From Alphaproteobacteria bacterium (GTDB taxonomy: Bacteria > Pseudomonadota > Alphaproteobacteria > UBA6615): a DNA stretch of 64,000 bases. The DNA is taken from assembly GCA_021774575.1 (NCBI GenBank), contig JAJFIX010000007.1, positions 1 through 64,000 of the forward strand, in the 5' to 3' direction. The notes under the pieces were generated by a model. That model was not told where the DNA came from. It ran no database searches and worked only from the letters and a program-made list of their open reading frames with translations. Position 1 is the first letter of the stretch; every line of letters begins with the position of its first letter. Position numbers and translations under genes: made by a program. Positions 36,349 through 44,844 of the stretch are shown here, one piece after another.

Positions 36349-37029
36349 ATGTCTCCAGCAACGGTCAAGCGCACCCTTATTTTCCTGATCTTGGTCCTGG
36401 CTCTGTGCCTGGGGGCCCTCATTGCCCTGTGGTCGACGCGACAACAGCCGGCCAGACTGGCTTTGGCCCCCCCGGGTGCACCAACATTGCGATCGGGCGA
36501 ACCAATGCAGCTAGCCGAAGGCTTTGTTCCCGGCGGCCCCTTTTCCTTGATCGATCATGATGGCGTCCCGGCAACTCTAGAACGGTTCGCCGGCTCATAT
36601 ATCTGGATGTTCTTTGGCTACACATTTTGTCCCGATGTTTGCCCAACGGCGCTGGGCAATATGGCGGTTGCGCTGGATGCTCTTGGTGATCTAGACCCAG
36701 ACAAGGCAGCCAGGGTGATCCCGGTTTTTGTCACCGTCGACCCGACCCGCGATACGGTTGAGGTCCTGCATGATTATGTCGGTCTGTTTCACTCGCGTTT
36801 AATAGGACTGACCGGCAGCGACATGGAGATTGACGCTATAAAACAGGCCTATCGGGTGTTTTCGGCGCGAGGAGAGGATATAGGTGAAGGCTTTTACCTC
36901 GTTGATCATAGCGCATTTACCTATCTGATGGGTCCCGAGGGTGGTTTTGTCGCGATGTATCCGAATGAATTTGAGCCGCAAGGTGCCGCCGCTTCGATAG
37001 CCAAACTGATGGATGAGAATGATCAATAG
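36349..37029 (+). CDS. SCO family copper/redox protein
   Basis: 226 residues from the ATG at 36349; the frame is open 24 codons further but that part lacks family features. One N-terminal transmembrane segment (about 8-28) anchors a periplasmic thioredoxin-fold domain with F-C-P-D-V-C-P (Cys94, Cys98) and the distal copper-ligand histidine in V-D-H-S-A-F. SCO proteins deliver copper to the CuA site of cytochrome oxidase or keep it reduced. A PCuAC chaperone gene follows with an overlap, supporting that role, although no oxidase genes are in the window. Confidence 0.92.
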   Translation: MSPATVKRTLIFLILVLALCLGALIALWSTRQQPARLALAPPGAPTLRSGEPMQLAEGFVPGGPFSLIDHDGVPATLERFAGSYIWMFFGYTFCPDVCPTALGNMAVALDALGDLDPDKAARVIPVFVTVDPTRDTVEVLHDYVGLFHSRLIGLTGSDMEIDAIKQAYRVFSARGEDIGEGFYLVDHSAFTYLMGPEGGFVAMYPNEFEPQGAAASIAKLMDENDQ

Positions 37030-37546
37030 GGCTGGCACAGTTGGTCTCCTGCTGGCCATTTTGCTCGCAGCTTGTGGTGGTGAAGAGACCGAGCAAGCTG
37101 GGCAAAACGGCAGTCTCACAGTGACGGACGGTTGGGCGCGTGAGACAAGCCGCGATCAAATCGCCGGTGTTGCCTATTTTGTCATCGAAAATGGCGGTCC
37201 GGTCGATCGTTTAGTTGGGTTTGAAACCTCGATCGCCGACCGGGCGATGCTTCATTTGAGCGAGACGGTGGATGGGGTGTCGCGCATGCATCCCATGGCA
37301 GCGCTGGCAATCCCCAGCGGCGTGCCGGTCATACTGGCGCCTGGTGGCCTCCATGTAATGATGGTCGGATTGACGGGGCAATTGCATATTGGCGACAGGT
37401 TCGAGCTGGTCCTGATTTTCGAAAGTGCCGGGCGTGTCCCTGTTGAAATTGAGGTGCAGGCTGGCGACACGTGGCATTTTGGACGCGCCGAAGAGCCCGA
37501 GCCCGAACTTGACGCAGAGGGAAACGGCGGCGATGACCCAGAATGA
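37013..37546 (+). CDS. PCu(A)C copper chaperone lipoprotein
   Basis: 177 residues. A lipoprotein signal ends L-L-A-A-C with Cys21. The copper-binding pattern of the family is exact: His81, ten residues, Met92, twenty-one residues, His114, one residue, Met116. A Glu/Asp-rich tail ends the protein. PCuAC delivers Cu(I) to the CuA centre together with SCO. The start overlaps the SCO gene by 17 bases (a second ATG at 37019 by 11), so the two are coupled. Confidence 0.93.
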   Translation: MRMINRAGTVGLLLAILLAACGGEETEQAGQNGSLTVTDGWARETSRDQIAGVAYFVIENGGPVDRLVGFETSIADRAMLHLSETVDGVSRMHPMAALAIPSGVPVILAPGGLHVMMVGLTGQLHIGDRFELVLIFESAGRVPVEIEVQAGDTWHFGRAEEPEPELDAEGNGGDDPE

Positions 37547-38219
37547 TGATCCGGCTCTAACCATACGCCGCCTTATGCGTACCGGGACAAAAGCGGTGAT
37601 GTCGACCCATCATCAGGGGCGCGATAGCTGGCCTTACGGGTCACTGGTCTTAACAACCGCGGCACTCGACGGATCGCCCTTGCTGCTGTTGTCGGATTTG
37701 GCCGATCACGTCAAAAACTTGCGCCTGGATCCTCGGGCTTCGCTGTTATTCGATGGAACCGGCGGCCTAAAAGATCCATTGGCGGGCGCGCGCACCAGCG
37801 TTTTAGGTCGACTGAAAAAGGTCAAGGATCCAGCTTTGTTGGCGCGTTATCTCAGATTTCAGCCAGCGGCCGAACTTTATGCTTCATTCGGCGATTTCAA
37901 CCTCTATCGCATGCGTATCGAAGCGGCCCATTTGGTAGCTGGGTTCGGCAAAATCCATTGGTTGTCACGAGCTCAATTGCAGCCCAAAGACGTCGATGTT
38001 AAGGCCTGGGATGCCGGGGAGGCGGCCTTGGTTGACCGCCTTAATTGGGGGCGGAGCTCTCTGGTCTCGAAAGCCCTTGGCGTCAAAAAACAGCGGGTTA
38101 TCGGCGCTGATCCCGAAGGCCTCGACGTGCAGGCCGGATCTCGTCGCCGACGCCTTGAATTCGGCGCATGTCTGCGCACGCCACGAGGGGTGACCGGCGC
38201 CCTAAAGCGAATGAGCTAG
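37533..38219 (+). CDS. HugZ-like pyridoxamine 5'-phosphate oxidase-fold protein
   Basis: 228 residues from the ATG at 37533, overlapping the PCuAC gene by 14 bases; the longer frame to 37425 is not needed. The split-barrel domain has the pattern T-G-T-K-A-V-M-S-T...G-W-P-Y-G-S-L-V and L-L-L-L-S-D-L-A-D-H-V-K-N-L, typical of the HugZ/heme-utilisation branch of flavin-binding split barrels. A C-terminal helical DUF2470-like part follows. Heme degradation is the known role of some members; here it is inference. Linked to copper-handling genes by overlap. Confidence 0.8.
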   Translation: MTQNDDPALTIRRLMRTGTKAVMSTHHQGRDSWPYGSLVLTTAALDGSPLLLLSDLADHVKNLRLDPRASLLFDGTGGLKDPLAGARTSVLGRLKKVKDPALLARYLRFQPAAELYASFGDFNLYRMRIEAAHLVAGFGKIHWLSRAQLQPKDVDVKAWDAGEAALVDRLNWGRSSLVSKALGVKKQRVIGADPEGLDVQAGSRRRRLEFGACLRTPRGVTGALKRMS

Positions 38220-38226
38220 GATTTAG

Positions 38227-39450
38227 ATGAGCAGTACGTCCGTTGGCGGGTCGAAATGGGTGGCGATTGCGCTGCTTTGCTATGCCGAGGTCGCGGCGAT
38301 GGCGCTTTGGTTTTCGGCGACGGCGGTGGTTCCGGTTTTGTCGCTGGAATATGAGTTGAGCGGATTTCAGCAGTCGCTCTTTACCAGTGCGGTGCAAATT
38401 GGGTTTGTCGTCGCCAGTCTATTAAGCGCCCTATTGAGCCTGGCCGACCGGTTGGAGCCGCGCCGATTTTTCATCGTTTCTGTATTGGTTGCAGCGGCGG
38501 CCAACGCCGCCATCTTGGTTTTGGAGCCGACTTCGTACCTGGTTATTGTCGCGCGATTTGCAACGGGCATGTGCATGGCGGGCATCTATCCGGTCGGCAT
38601 GAAATTGGCCGCCGGTTGGGCAAAATCGGATATGGGATTATTGGTCGGCATTCTTGTCGGCGCCCTTACCTTAGGGTCGGCAAGCCCACATCTCTTTAAT
38701 GCGCTGGGCGGAATTGATTGGCGTCTGACCTTATCTGTTGCCAGTTCTGTCGCGGTGACCGGGGCCATTGCCGTCGCCTTTGTCCGCCTCGGGCCAAATC
38801 AGGCGCCAGCGCCGAAATTTGATCCGGGGCTGATCCTGGCCGCCTGGCGGATCAAATCGCTACGGCTCGCAAATTTTGGATATCTTGGCCATATGTGGGA
38901 GCTATATGCGATGTGGGCCTGGATTGGCGCCTTTTTGCAGGCAAGTTTTGCCCTGCGCTTGATCCCAGGTGTTGCCGAGAGCGCCGCATCTTATGCGACA
39001 TTTGCGGTCATTGGTGTTGGTGCGCTGGGGTGCCTGGCGGGCGGCGTCTTTGCCGATAGGCTGGGGCGAACGACACTGACCATATTGGCGCTGAGTGTGA
39101 GCGGGATTTGCGCCCTTTTTGTAGGGTTTCTATTCGGCGCAAATCCTTGGCTGCTGACTGCTTTATGTCTCGTTTGGGGGGTGGCGGTGATTGCCGATTC
39201 GGCGCAGTTTTCTGCATCCATCGCCGAGCTCAGCGACAAAAAGGTCGTCGGCACCATGCTGACTTTGCAGACGGCACTTGGCTTTACCCTGACCCTTGTC
39301 ACTATCCATCTCATGCCGGTCTGGATTGAGGCGATCGGCTGGCGATATGCCTTTGCGCCATTGGCCCTCGGCCCGCTATTCGGCGTCATCGCAATGGCGC
39401 GCTTACGCGCCCATCCTGATGCCGTCAAATTGGCGGGCGGGCGACGCTAA
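38227..39450 (+). CDS. MFS transporter
   Basis: 407 residues with about twelve hydrophobic helices. N-terminal helix 1 contains L-C-Y-A-E-V-A-A-M-A-L-W-F-S, and the A-like motif between helices 2 and 3 is L-S-L-A-D-R-L-E-P-R-R. A second half starts after a central loop near residue 200 and repeats G-G-V-F-A-D-R-L-G-R. The family call is secure, but the substrate cannot be predicted. It starts seven bases after the HugZ-like gene, so it is probably in the same transcript. Its stop overlaps the end of the reductase gene on the other strand by four bases. Confidence 0.9.
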   Translation: MSSTSVGGSKWVAIALLCYAEVAAMALWFSATAVVPVLSLEYELSGFQQSLFTSAVQIGFVVASLLSALLSLADRLEPRRFFIVSVLVAAAANAAILVLEPTSYLVIVARFATGMCMAGIYPVGMKLAAGWAKSDMGLLVGILVGALTLGSASPHLFNALGGIDWRLTLSVASSVAVTGAIAVAFVRLGPNQAPAPKFDPGLILAAWRIKSLRLANFGYLGHMWELYAMWAWIGAFLQASFALRLIPGVAESAASYATFAVIGVGALGCLAGGVFADRLGRTTLTILALSVSGICALFVGFLFGANPWLLTALCLVWGVAVIADSAQFSASIAELSDKKVVGTMLTLQTALGFTLTLVTIHLMPVWIEAIGWRYAFAPLALGPLFGVIAMARLRAHPDAVKLAGGRR

Positions 39451-40796
39451 ACCAGAAACTTGATGTCGGAAGCGAATGTCGGGTAGGCATAAAGTGTACT
39501 GGCGAGATCACCGGCGTTCAGGCCGTGTTTCATCGCCAAAGCGAAAATATGGATGGTTTCTTCCGAACCATGACCGACCATATGGGCACCAATAATGCGG
39601 CCGGTTCCCACTTCAACCAATATTTTCGCCCAGGCAACGGACTCGGCATAGGTTTTGGCCGACCGCCAGTCGCGCATGTCATTGACCTTGGCCTCGAATT
39701 TAAGGCCTTTGGCGCTCGCCTCGGCCTCCGTCAAGCCGACTGTGGCCAGTGCGGGCACCGTATAGACATTTGCCGGCACATGAGAATAGTCGGGGCTCTG
39801 CTTGTTACCCTCGACAATATTTGACCCGACCATACGGCCTTCGTAAGAGGCGACCGGTGATAATTGCGGCGCCGTGCCGACGGCATCGCCTGCGACATAG
39901 ACGCTTGGGTTCGACCGCGATTGCAAATACTCATTAAGATCGATCGTGTACCCTTTATGGTCGATACCGCCCGCTGTCAGGTCAAGCTCGTCGACATCGG
40001 CGACCCGTCCAGCACCGTTAGCAATCGTTTCCGCCGTCAGGGTTTTCGATGCCCCCTCATGATCAAATGCGATTTCAAGGCCGTTAGCGGCTTTGGTTAT
40101 GCTGTTAACCGCGACCCCGGTCAGGATGTCGATGCCGATGCGCGCTGTTTCGCCATGGATTTGAGCCACGGCGTCTTCGTCCATGCGCGGCAATAATCGG
40201 TCCATGACCTCAAGAATGGTCACTTTACAACCCGCGCGTGCCATGACGTGGCCAAGCTCCAAGGCGATGACGCCGCCGCCGATAAAAATCAGTGAGCTGG
40301 GCAATTTCGTGTTGGTCAAAAGATCGTCCGAGATGGTCAGAAACTCGGCGCCATCAAATGACAGGGGTCTGGGTTTTGAGCCGGTGGCAATGACGATTTT
40401 GTCGGCTTCGATGGTTGTTCCGCCAATATCGACACTATTTGGCCCAGTGAATTTTGCCCGTCCCTCAAATTGGGCAATACCGCGATTGTCCAGGCTGGAC
40501 TTGAACATATCCGGGACGCCCTCGACAAAGGTTTGCTCGCGAGTGATGAGCTTGGCCCAATCTAGGTTCGGTTTGCCGACGGTAATCGCATGCTGTTCGG
40601 CTAGATCGATCTGGTGAAGCACTTGTGCGGCAGCGACCAGAACTTTCTTTGGCACACAGCCACGTACGGGACAAGTCCCGCCAAAAGTGTAACTTTCGGC
40701 AATGGCGACGCTTTTTTCCGCCGTGTGGCAGACGCCAGCGGCACCAAACCCTGCATTGCCGGTGCCAAGCACCAAGACGTCGAACTTTTCGGACAT
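39447..40796 (-). CDS. class I pyridine nucleotide-disulfide oxidoreductase (glutathione reductase-like)
   Basis: 449 residues. FAD-binding G-T-G-N-A-G near the N-terminus (one Gly short of GxGxxG); redox pair Cys42 and Cys47 in G-G-T-C-P-V-R-G-C-V-P-K-K; NAD(P)-binding G-G-G-V-I-A-L-E-L; second FAD motif Y-V-A-G-D-A. The C-terminal catalytic region reads H-G-S-E-E. The motif between the cysteines (P-V-R-G) differs from the V-N-V-G of glutathione reductase and lipoamide dehydrogenase, so the substrate is uncertain; it may be a mercuric-reductase-like or low-molecular-weight disulfide enzyme. Confidence 0.88.
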   Translation of the reverse strand: MSEKFDVLVLGTGNAGFGAAGVCHTAEKSVAIAESYTFGGTCPVRGCVPKKVLVAAAQVLHQIDLAEQHAITVGKPNLDWAKLITREQTFVEGVPDMFKSSLDNRGIAQFEGRAKFTGPNSVDIGGTTIEADKIVIATGSKPRPLSFDGAEFLTISDDLLTNTKLPSSLIFIGGGVIALELGHVMARAGCKVTILEVMDRLLPRMDEDAVAQIHGETARIGIDILTGVAVNSITKAANGLEIAFDHEGASKTLTAETIANGAGRVADVDELDLTAGGIDHKGYTIDLNEYLQSRSNPSVYVAGDAVGTAPQLSPVASYEGRMVGSNIVEGNKQSPDYSHVPANVYTVPALATVGLTEAEASAKGLKFEAKVNDMRDWRSAKTYAESVAWAKILVEVGTGRIIGAHMVGHGSEETIHIFALAMKHGLNAGDLASTLYAYPTFASDIKFLV

Positions 40797-40963
40797 GGAT
40801 CCCTCTTTAAGGTTAGGCTATTGATCGGATGCGGCGACCATACAAGGTCGCGACCCGTCCTCAAAGAGGGTGTAGGTGAATTTTGGGGACAAAAGCGGGG
40901 CCGCGCGTCCCCCAGACCGAATATTTCGGACGCGCGTCCGCCTCTTGAAAAAGCAAGTCGGCC

Positions 40964-41461
40964 TTAAATCAACTCCAGGCTATCTGCGAGCGGGCCTTTT
41001 TGGCCGGCGCGCATCGACATCCTAACTCGTTGATCGGGTTCGACCGAATCCACACCTGAACGCTCCAGCGCTCGTGTGGAAAAAAAGACATCTTGGCTTT
41101 CGTCGTCGGGAATAATGAAGCCAAAACCTTTTGCTTCATCGAAAAATTTAATTCGTCCTTCATGAATCTCAGCTTCGGAATCCTCTTCGGGGATTGCCAA
41201 GCCGGGGACCGGCGGAACAATTTCCGAGATCGCGGTGACTTGCGGTCCCTTTGGACTCTGAATGATGGTGCAAACAGCCGTTGATGCATCGGGAACGTCC
41301 CGTCGTCCGGCTGTTTCCAGCACCGAGACATGCAAAAAAGCATCCGCGGACCCGTCGGACGGTTGCACAAACCCGAAACCTTTTGCTGGATTGAACCACT
41401 TGACCACGGCATCCATCTCTACGCCTACCGCGTCTTCGGAAACATCGACCAACTCACTCAT
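40964..41461 (-). CDS. double cold-shock-domain protein
   Basis: 165 residues with two cold-shock domains, about 17-82 and 98-163. Both carry RNP1-like cores: W-F-N-P-A-K-G-F-G-F-V in the first, F-F-D-E-A-K-G-F-G-F-I in the second. RNP2 in the first domain is A-F-L-H-V-S and in the second D-V-F-F-S-T, so single-strand nucleic acid binding may be stronger in the first. Double-domain Csp proteins are typical of alphaproteobacteria and act in stationary phase or cold as RNA chaperones. The long upstream region with two palindromes suggests tight control. Confidence 0.93.
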   Translation of the reverse strand: MSELVDVSEDAVGVEMDAVVKWFNPAKGFGFVQPSDGSADAFLHVSVLETAGRRDVPDASTAVCTIIQSPKGPQVTAISEIVPPVPGLAIPEEDSEAEIHEGRIKFFDEAKGFGFIIPDDESQDVFFSTRALERSGVDSVEPDQRVRMSMRAGQKGPLADSLELI

Positions 41462-41505
41462 TTTAAATCCTTTCTACTGACGCCAAAGAATGTCACAAGC
41501 CAGCC

Positions 41506-41526
41506 TCATTTGGCCCGGCCAAATGA
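41506..41526. promoter_or_regulatory. palindrome upstream of the cold-shock gene
   Basis: TCATTTGGCC and GGCCAAATGA are perfect ten-base arms around one C. It lies 45 bases upstream of the cold-shock ATG in its leader or promoter. A hairpin without a loop is unlikely to terminate transcription, so a protein-binding site is more probable. Confidence 0.5.
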
Positions 41527-41532
41527 ACTAAC

Positions 41533-41549
41533 CCATATATACTATATGG
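41533..41549. promoter_or_regulatory. second palindrome upstream of the cold-shock gene
   Basis: CCATATA and TATATGG form perfect seven-base arms around TAC, only six bases from the first palindrome. The AT-rich core could include a -10 element. The rest of the gap to the phosphofructokinase stop is AT-rich with no gene. Confidence 0.4.
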
Positions 41550-41711
41550 TAGCATTGGTATCTCATATGACAAGTCTTAAGATAGCGCTAATAGGCTATA
41601 ACAATCTATTACATGCGCCGGAATACGAATTTTTATTGCCAAAATCAGCCATTTTTGCCGAAAATTGACGAGATGCCCGATTCTAGAATTTATTGTGAAA
41701 TATGAAGGGGG

Positions 41712-42779
41712 CTAATTGTCGCCGAGACAAATATCCAAACCGCGGGCTGTGCGGATCATTAAGCCATTTGGGTCGACGGCACCAGGCGCTTTGATCGCGT
41801 CTGAGAGGGGCACATCGATGATATCCCGGTTTTGCCAGATCACCAGCCGGTCGGATTTTCCAGCGGCCAGCGTATCGACAGCGGCGACGCCGAGCGCCTG
41901 CCCGACAAGGCGATCTTGGGGACTGGGCGGGGCGCCCCGCTGCACATGGCCGAGTACGGTGACCCGTGATTCGGCGCCGGTTGCCTCTTCGATTAACTGA
42001 GCAAAATATCGACCTATTCCGCCGAATCGCCCGGTTGCGGTTTCCGCAGCAGTTCCTTCAATACGCGGCACTGCTTCGGCGACGATGGCCAGGGCAAAAT
42101 TGCGGCCCAGGTCGCGGAGTCGTGAAATTTTCGCTGCTATGCGCTCCATTTTGTATGGAATTTCGGGAATGAGGACGATATCGGCGCCACCGGCAATACC
42201 GGCTGCGATCGCAATATGTCCTGCATCGCGACCCATTACCTCCAATACCATTACCCGGCTATGGCTTGCGGCCGTGGGTTGCAAATTATCGAGGGCTTGG
42301 GTGGCGACATCAACGGCGGTTGCGTAGCCAACGGAAAATTCGGTGGCGCCGACATCGTTATCAATGGTTTTGGGAATGCCAACAAATTTGATGCCGCCTT
42401 GGGCGGCGAGTTTTTGCAGAATGGCTAGAGATCCATCACCGCCCACGCCAATGAGGGCGTCGAGGCCTAGGGATTTATAGGCCTCGATAATTTCACCGGA
42501 CCTATCCTTTTTAGTGCCGTCCTCCATCGGAAAAGCAAAGGGATTACCTTTGTTCGTTGTGCCCAATAAGGTCCCGCCTCGGCGCAGGATATCACCGTCG
42601 AACATGCTCGTGGTCAGTGGTTGAATGGCCGGCGGGCGGGCCAACAGGCCATGGGTCCCCTCTTCAATTCCGATGACCTCCCAGCCGAGCATGCCAGCAC
42701 GGCTGACAACTGCGCGTATGACTGCATTCAGCCCACCGCAATCGCCGCCGCTCGTCAGCAGCCCAATTTTCTTTGCCAT
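41712..42779 (-). CDS. 6-phosphofructokinase, mixed ATP/PPi signature
   Basis: 355 residues of the PFKA superfamily. The phosphate-donor motif G-G-D-G-S has Gly116, matching Gly104 of E. coli PfkA (ATP type; PPi enzymes have Asp). In P-K-T-I-D-N-D, Lys137 stands where E. coli has Gly124, as in PPi enzymes. Catalytic Asp140 is present. This Gly/Lys pair is known from group III ATP-dependent kinases, so ATP use is more likely but not certain. The M-G-R-D-A-G-H motif binds fructose 6-phosphate. It gives the organism a glycolytic or gluconeogenic step at this position. Confidence 0.9.
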   Translation of the reverse strand: MAKKIGLLTSGGDCGGLNAVIRAVVSRAGMLGWEVIGIEEGTHGLLARPPAIQPLTTSMFDGDILRRGGTLLGTTNKGNPFAFPMEDGTKKDRSGEIIEAYKSLGLDALIGVGGDGSLAILQKLAAQGGIKFVGIPKTIDNDVGATEFSVGYATAVDVATQALDNLQPTAASHSRVMVLEVMGRDAGHIAIAAGIAGGADIVLIPEIPYKMERIAAKISRLRDLGRNFALAIVAEAVPRIEGTAAETATGRFGGIGRYFAQLIEEATGAESRVTVLGHVQRGAPPSPQDRLVGQALGVAAVDTLAAGKSDRLVIWQNRDIIDVPLSDAIKAPGAVDPNGLMIRTARGLDICLGDN

Positions 42780-42956
42780 ATCGTCCCGCCCCTATAAATC
42801 GTGTTTCGAGTTGAACCATAGCAAGTCGTGTCTTCTTTGGGCAGTCGAGAAATTGGGTGAGAAATACAGTGATAAAAATGGGGTGCAGGACATGGTCTTT
42901 TATGCATGTTAGGCCTAGTCTGTCGCGAGCAACTTTAGTGCGCTTGGCGACGTCGT

Positions 42957-42980
42957 TGGGAGTGCGTGTGGGAGTGCGTG
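42957..42980. repeat. tandem 12-bp repeat at the DUF465 ribosome site
   Basis: TGGGAGTGCGTG occurs twice back to back just before the DUF465 start codon (42982). Each copy contains GGAG, so two ribosome-binding sites are offered, the second about ten bases from the ATG. Confidence 0.6.
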
Positions 42981-42981
42981 A

Positions 42982-43200
42982 ATGAGCGATGAAGAGCAGA
43001 ACGGCGATGTTGAAACGCGGCGACAACGCCTCGACTTTCTGCGGAGTGAACATCGTGACCTTAATGATGTCATCGAGCGACTCGAGGACGCCCCGATACT
43101 TGATCGATTGCAAATGCAAAGGCTGAAAAAACGTAAATTGCGCTTGAAGGATGAAATCGGCCGGCTCGAGGCGCTTGTCGTGCCCGATATCATTGCGTAA
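42982..43200 (+). CDS. YdcH/DUF465 family small protein
   Basis: 72 residues, predicted to be two alpha helices forming a short coiled coil. The family pattern L-R-S-E-H-R-D-L-N-D-V-I-E-R-L then L-Q-M-Q-R-L-K-K-R-K-L-R-L-K-D-E-I matches DUF465. Its function is unknown. It lies directly upstream of purE in many alphaproteobacteria, as here with a 33-bp gap. Confidence 0.9.
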   Translation: MSDEEQNGDVETRRQRLDFLRSEHRDLNDVIERLEDAPILDRLQMQRLKKRKLRLKDEIGRLEALVVPDIIA

Positions 43201-43233
43201 AACCGTCAACACGCGAAAAACAGTAGCAGCCAA

Positions 43234-43725
43234 ATGACCTCTCCATTCGTCAGCATTATCATGGGCAGCCGGTCCGACTGGCCGACTATGTCGTTGGCGG
43301 CAGACCTTTTGACTGACCTTGAAATTCCATTTGAGACAAAGGTGGTTTCGGCCCACCGTACGCCCAAGCGACTGGTCGATTTTGCCGAAAAAGCCAAAGA
43401 ACGCGGCATAAAAATAATTATAGCCGGGGCTGGCGGGGCGGCCCACTTGCCTGGAATGACCGCGTCAATGACACCGTTACCGGTGCTAGGTGTTCCGATT
43501 CAAAGCAAGGCCTTGGCCGGTGTCGACAGTGCCTTATCTATTTTGCAGATGCCCGGCGGTGTACCTGTGGCGACATTGGCGATCGGCGCGCCGGGGGCAA
43601 AAAATGCGGGACTATTAGCGGCGGCAATCCTCGCCTTAAGCGACCAAAGTTTGGCCGAGCGCCTTGACGCTTGGCGTGCCAACCAGACCGCCGATGTTCC
43701 CGAGACACCGATAGATACGGTCTAA
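43234..43725 (+). CDS. purE: N5-carboxyaminoimidazole ribonucleotide mutase
   Basis: 163 residues, class I PurE. It moves the carboxyl group from N5 to C4 of the aminoimidazole ribonucleotide in purine synthesis. Signature elements are [10 protein letters not shown] at the N-terminus, the S-A-H-R-T-P catalytic histidine loop, and [10 protein letters not shown]. The stop codon is immediately followed by the ATG of purK, so the two products, used in consecutive steps, are cotranslated. Confidence 0.98.
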   Translation: MTSPFVSIIMGSRSDWPTMSLAADLLTDLEIPFETKVVSAHRTPKRLVDFAEKAKERGIKIIIAGAGGAAHLPGMTASMTPLPVLGVPIQSKALAGVDSALSILQMPGGVPVATLAIGAPGAKNAGLLAAAILALSDQSLAERLDAWRANQTADVPETPIDTV

Positions 43726-44832
43726 ATGGTCGTGCCCGCAGTAAGTTCTGCTCTTCGGCCAGGCGGAACCATCGGCGTTCTCGGCGGAGGGCAGCTTGGC
43801 CGCATGATCGCCATTTCCGCCGCACAGCTTGGCTATCGGACCCATATATTTTGCCAGCATGAAGATGATCCGGCGGCGCAAGTTGCCGGCATCGTGACCA
43901 TCGCGCCTTATGACGATAAGGGTGCGATCGATAGATTTGCCCAAAATTGTGATGTGGTAACTCTCGAATTTGAAAATATTCCGACTTGGGTGGTCAATCA
44001 GATTGCCCAAATAAGGCCAATGCGGCCCGGTAGCCGCGTGCTTGAGGTCGCCCAAGACCGGGTTCGGGAAAAAGATTTCATCAATTGGTTGGACATCGAG
44101 ACGGCCGCATATCGAAGCGTCGACAGTAAAGCCGAACTTCACGCGGCCCATCTCGCCTTGGGCGGTCGGATGGTCGTAAAGACCCGGCGGCTGGGCTATG
44201 ACGGCAAGGGCCAAAAATGGATTGAACATTCTGGTGAAATTTCCGAGGCTTGGAAGCAACTGGCAGGCGCGCCGTCAATTGCCGAAGCAGCGGTTGATTT
44301 CACGGCCGAAATCTCGGTGATCGCGGCGCGGGGCATTGACGGTGCTGTGGCGGCCTATGTGCCGGTGGAAAATAGGCATATAGACGGTATTCTCGACCGC
44401 ACAATTGCACCAGCCTTGATCGACGACACGTTGGCGGACAAGGCCGTGGCGATTGCCGAGAAAATTGTCACCGCACTGGATCTGGTTGGGGTTTTGGCGG
44501 TCGAAATGTTTGTCACGGAGGGTGGTCGATTGCTGGTCAACGAGATCGCGCCCCGCCCGCATAATTCAGGGCACTGGACAATTGATGCCTGCGCTGTCAG
44601 CCAATTTGAGCAAGTGGTGCGTGCCGTTGCCGGACTACCCCTTGGTAACCCTGCCAGGCACAGCGACGCCGACATGCGTAACTTGATTGGCGGCGATGCG
44701 GATAAATGGGCCGAATTTGTGTCCGAGCCCGGTGCTTGCCTGCATCTTTATGGAAAAAACGAAACCCGACCGGGACGCAAGATGGGCCATGTCACCTATT
44801 TGAAGCGGGTCTCTGAAAGAGGGCGGGGATAA
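43726..44832 (+). CDS. purK: N5-carboxyaminoimidazole ribonucleotide synthase
   Basis: 368-residue ATP-grasp enzyme making the PurE substrate from aminoimidazole ribonucleotide, bicarbonate and ATP. The N-terminus has G-V-L-G-G-G-Q-L-G-R-M. The grasp domain shows V-K-T-R-R-L-G-Y-D-G-K-G-Q and the metal-binding N-E-I-A-P-R-P-H-N-S-G-H. It starts directly after purE and ends 12 bases from the convergent COQ9 gene. Confidence 0.97.
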   Translation: MVVPAVSSALRPGGTIGVLGGGQLGRMIAISAAQLGYRTHIFCQHEDDPAAQVAGIVTIAPYDDKGAIDRFAQNCDVVTLEFENIPTWVVNQIAQIRPMRPGSRVLEVAQDRVREKDFINWLDIETAAYRSVDSKAELHAAHLALGGRMVVKTRRLGYDGKGQKWIEHSGEISEAWKQLAGAPSIAEAAVDFTAEISVIAARGIDGAVAAYVPVENRHIDGILDRTIAPALIDDTLADKAVAIAEKIVTALDLVGVLAVEMFVTEGGRLLVNEIAPRPHNSGHWTIDACAVSQFEQVVRAVAGLPLGNPARHSDADMRNLIGGDADKWAEFVSEPGACLHLYGKNETRPGRKMGHVTYLKRVSERGRG

Positions 44833-44844
44833 TTAACTCATCTG

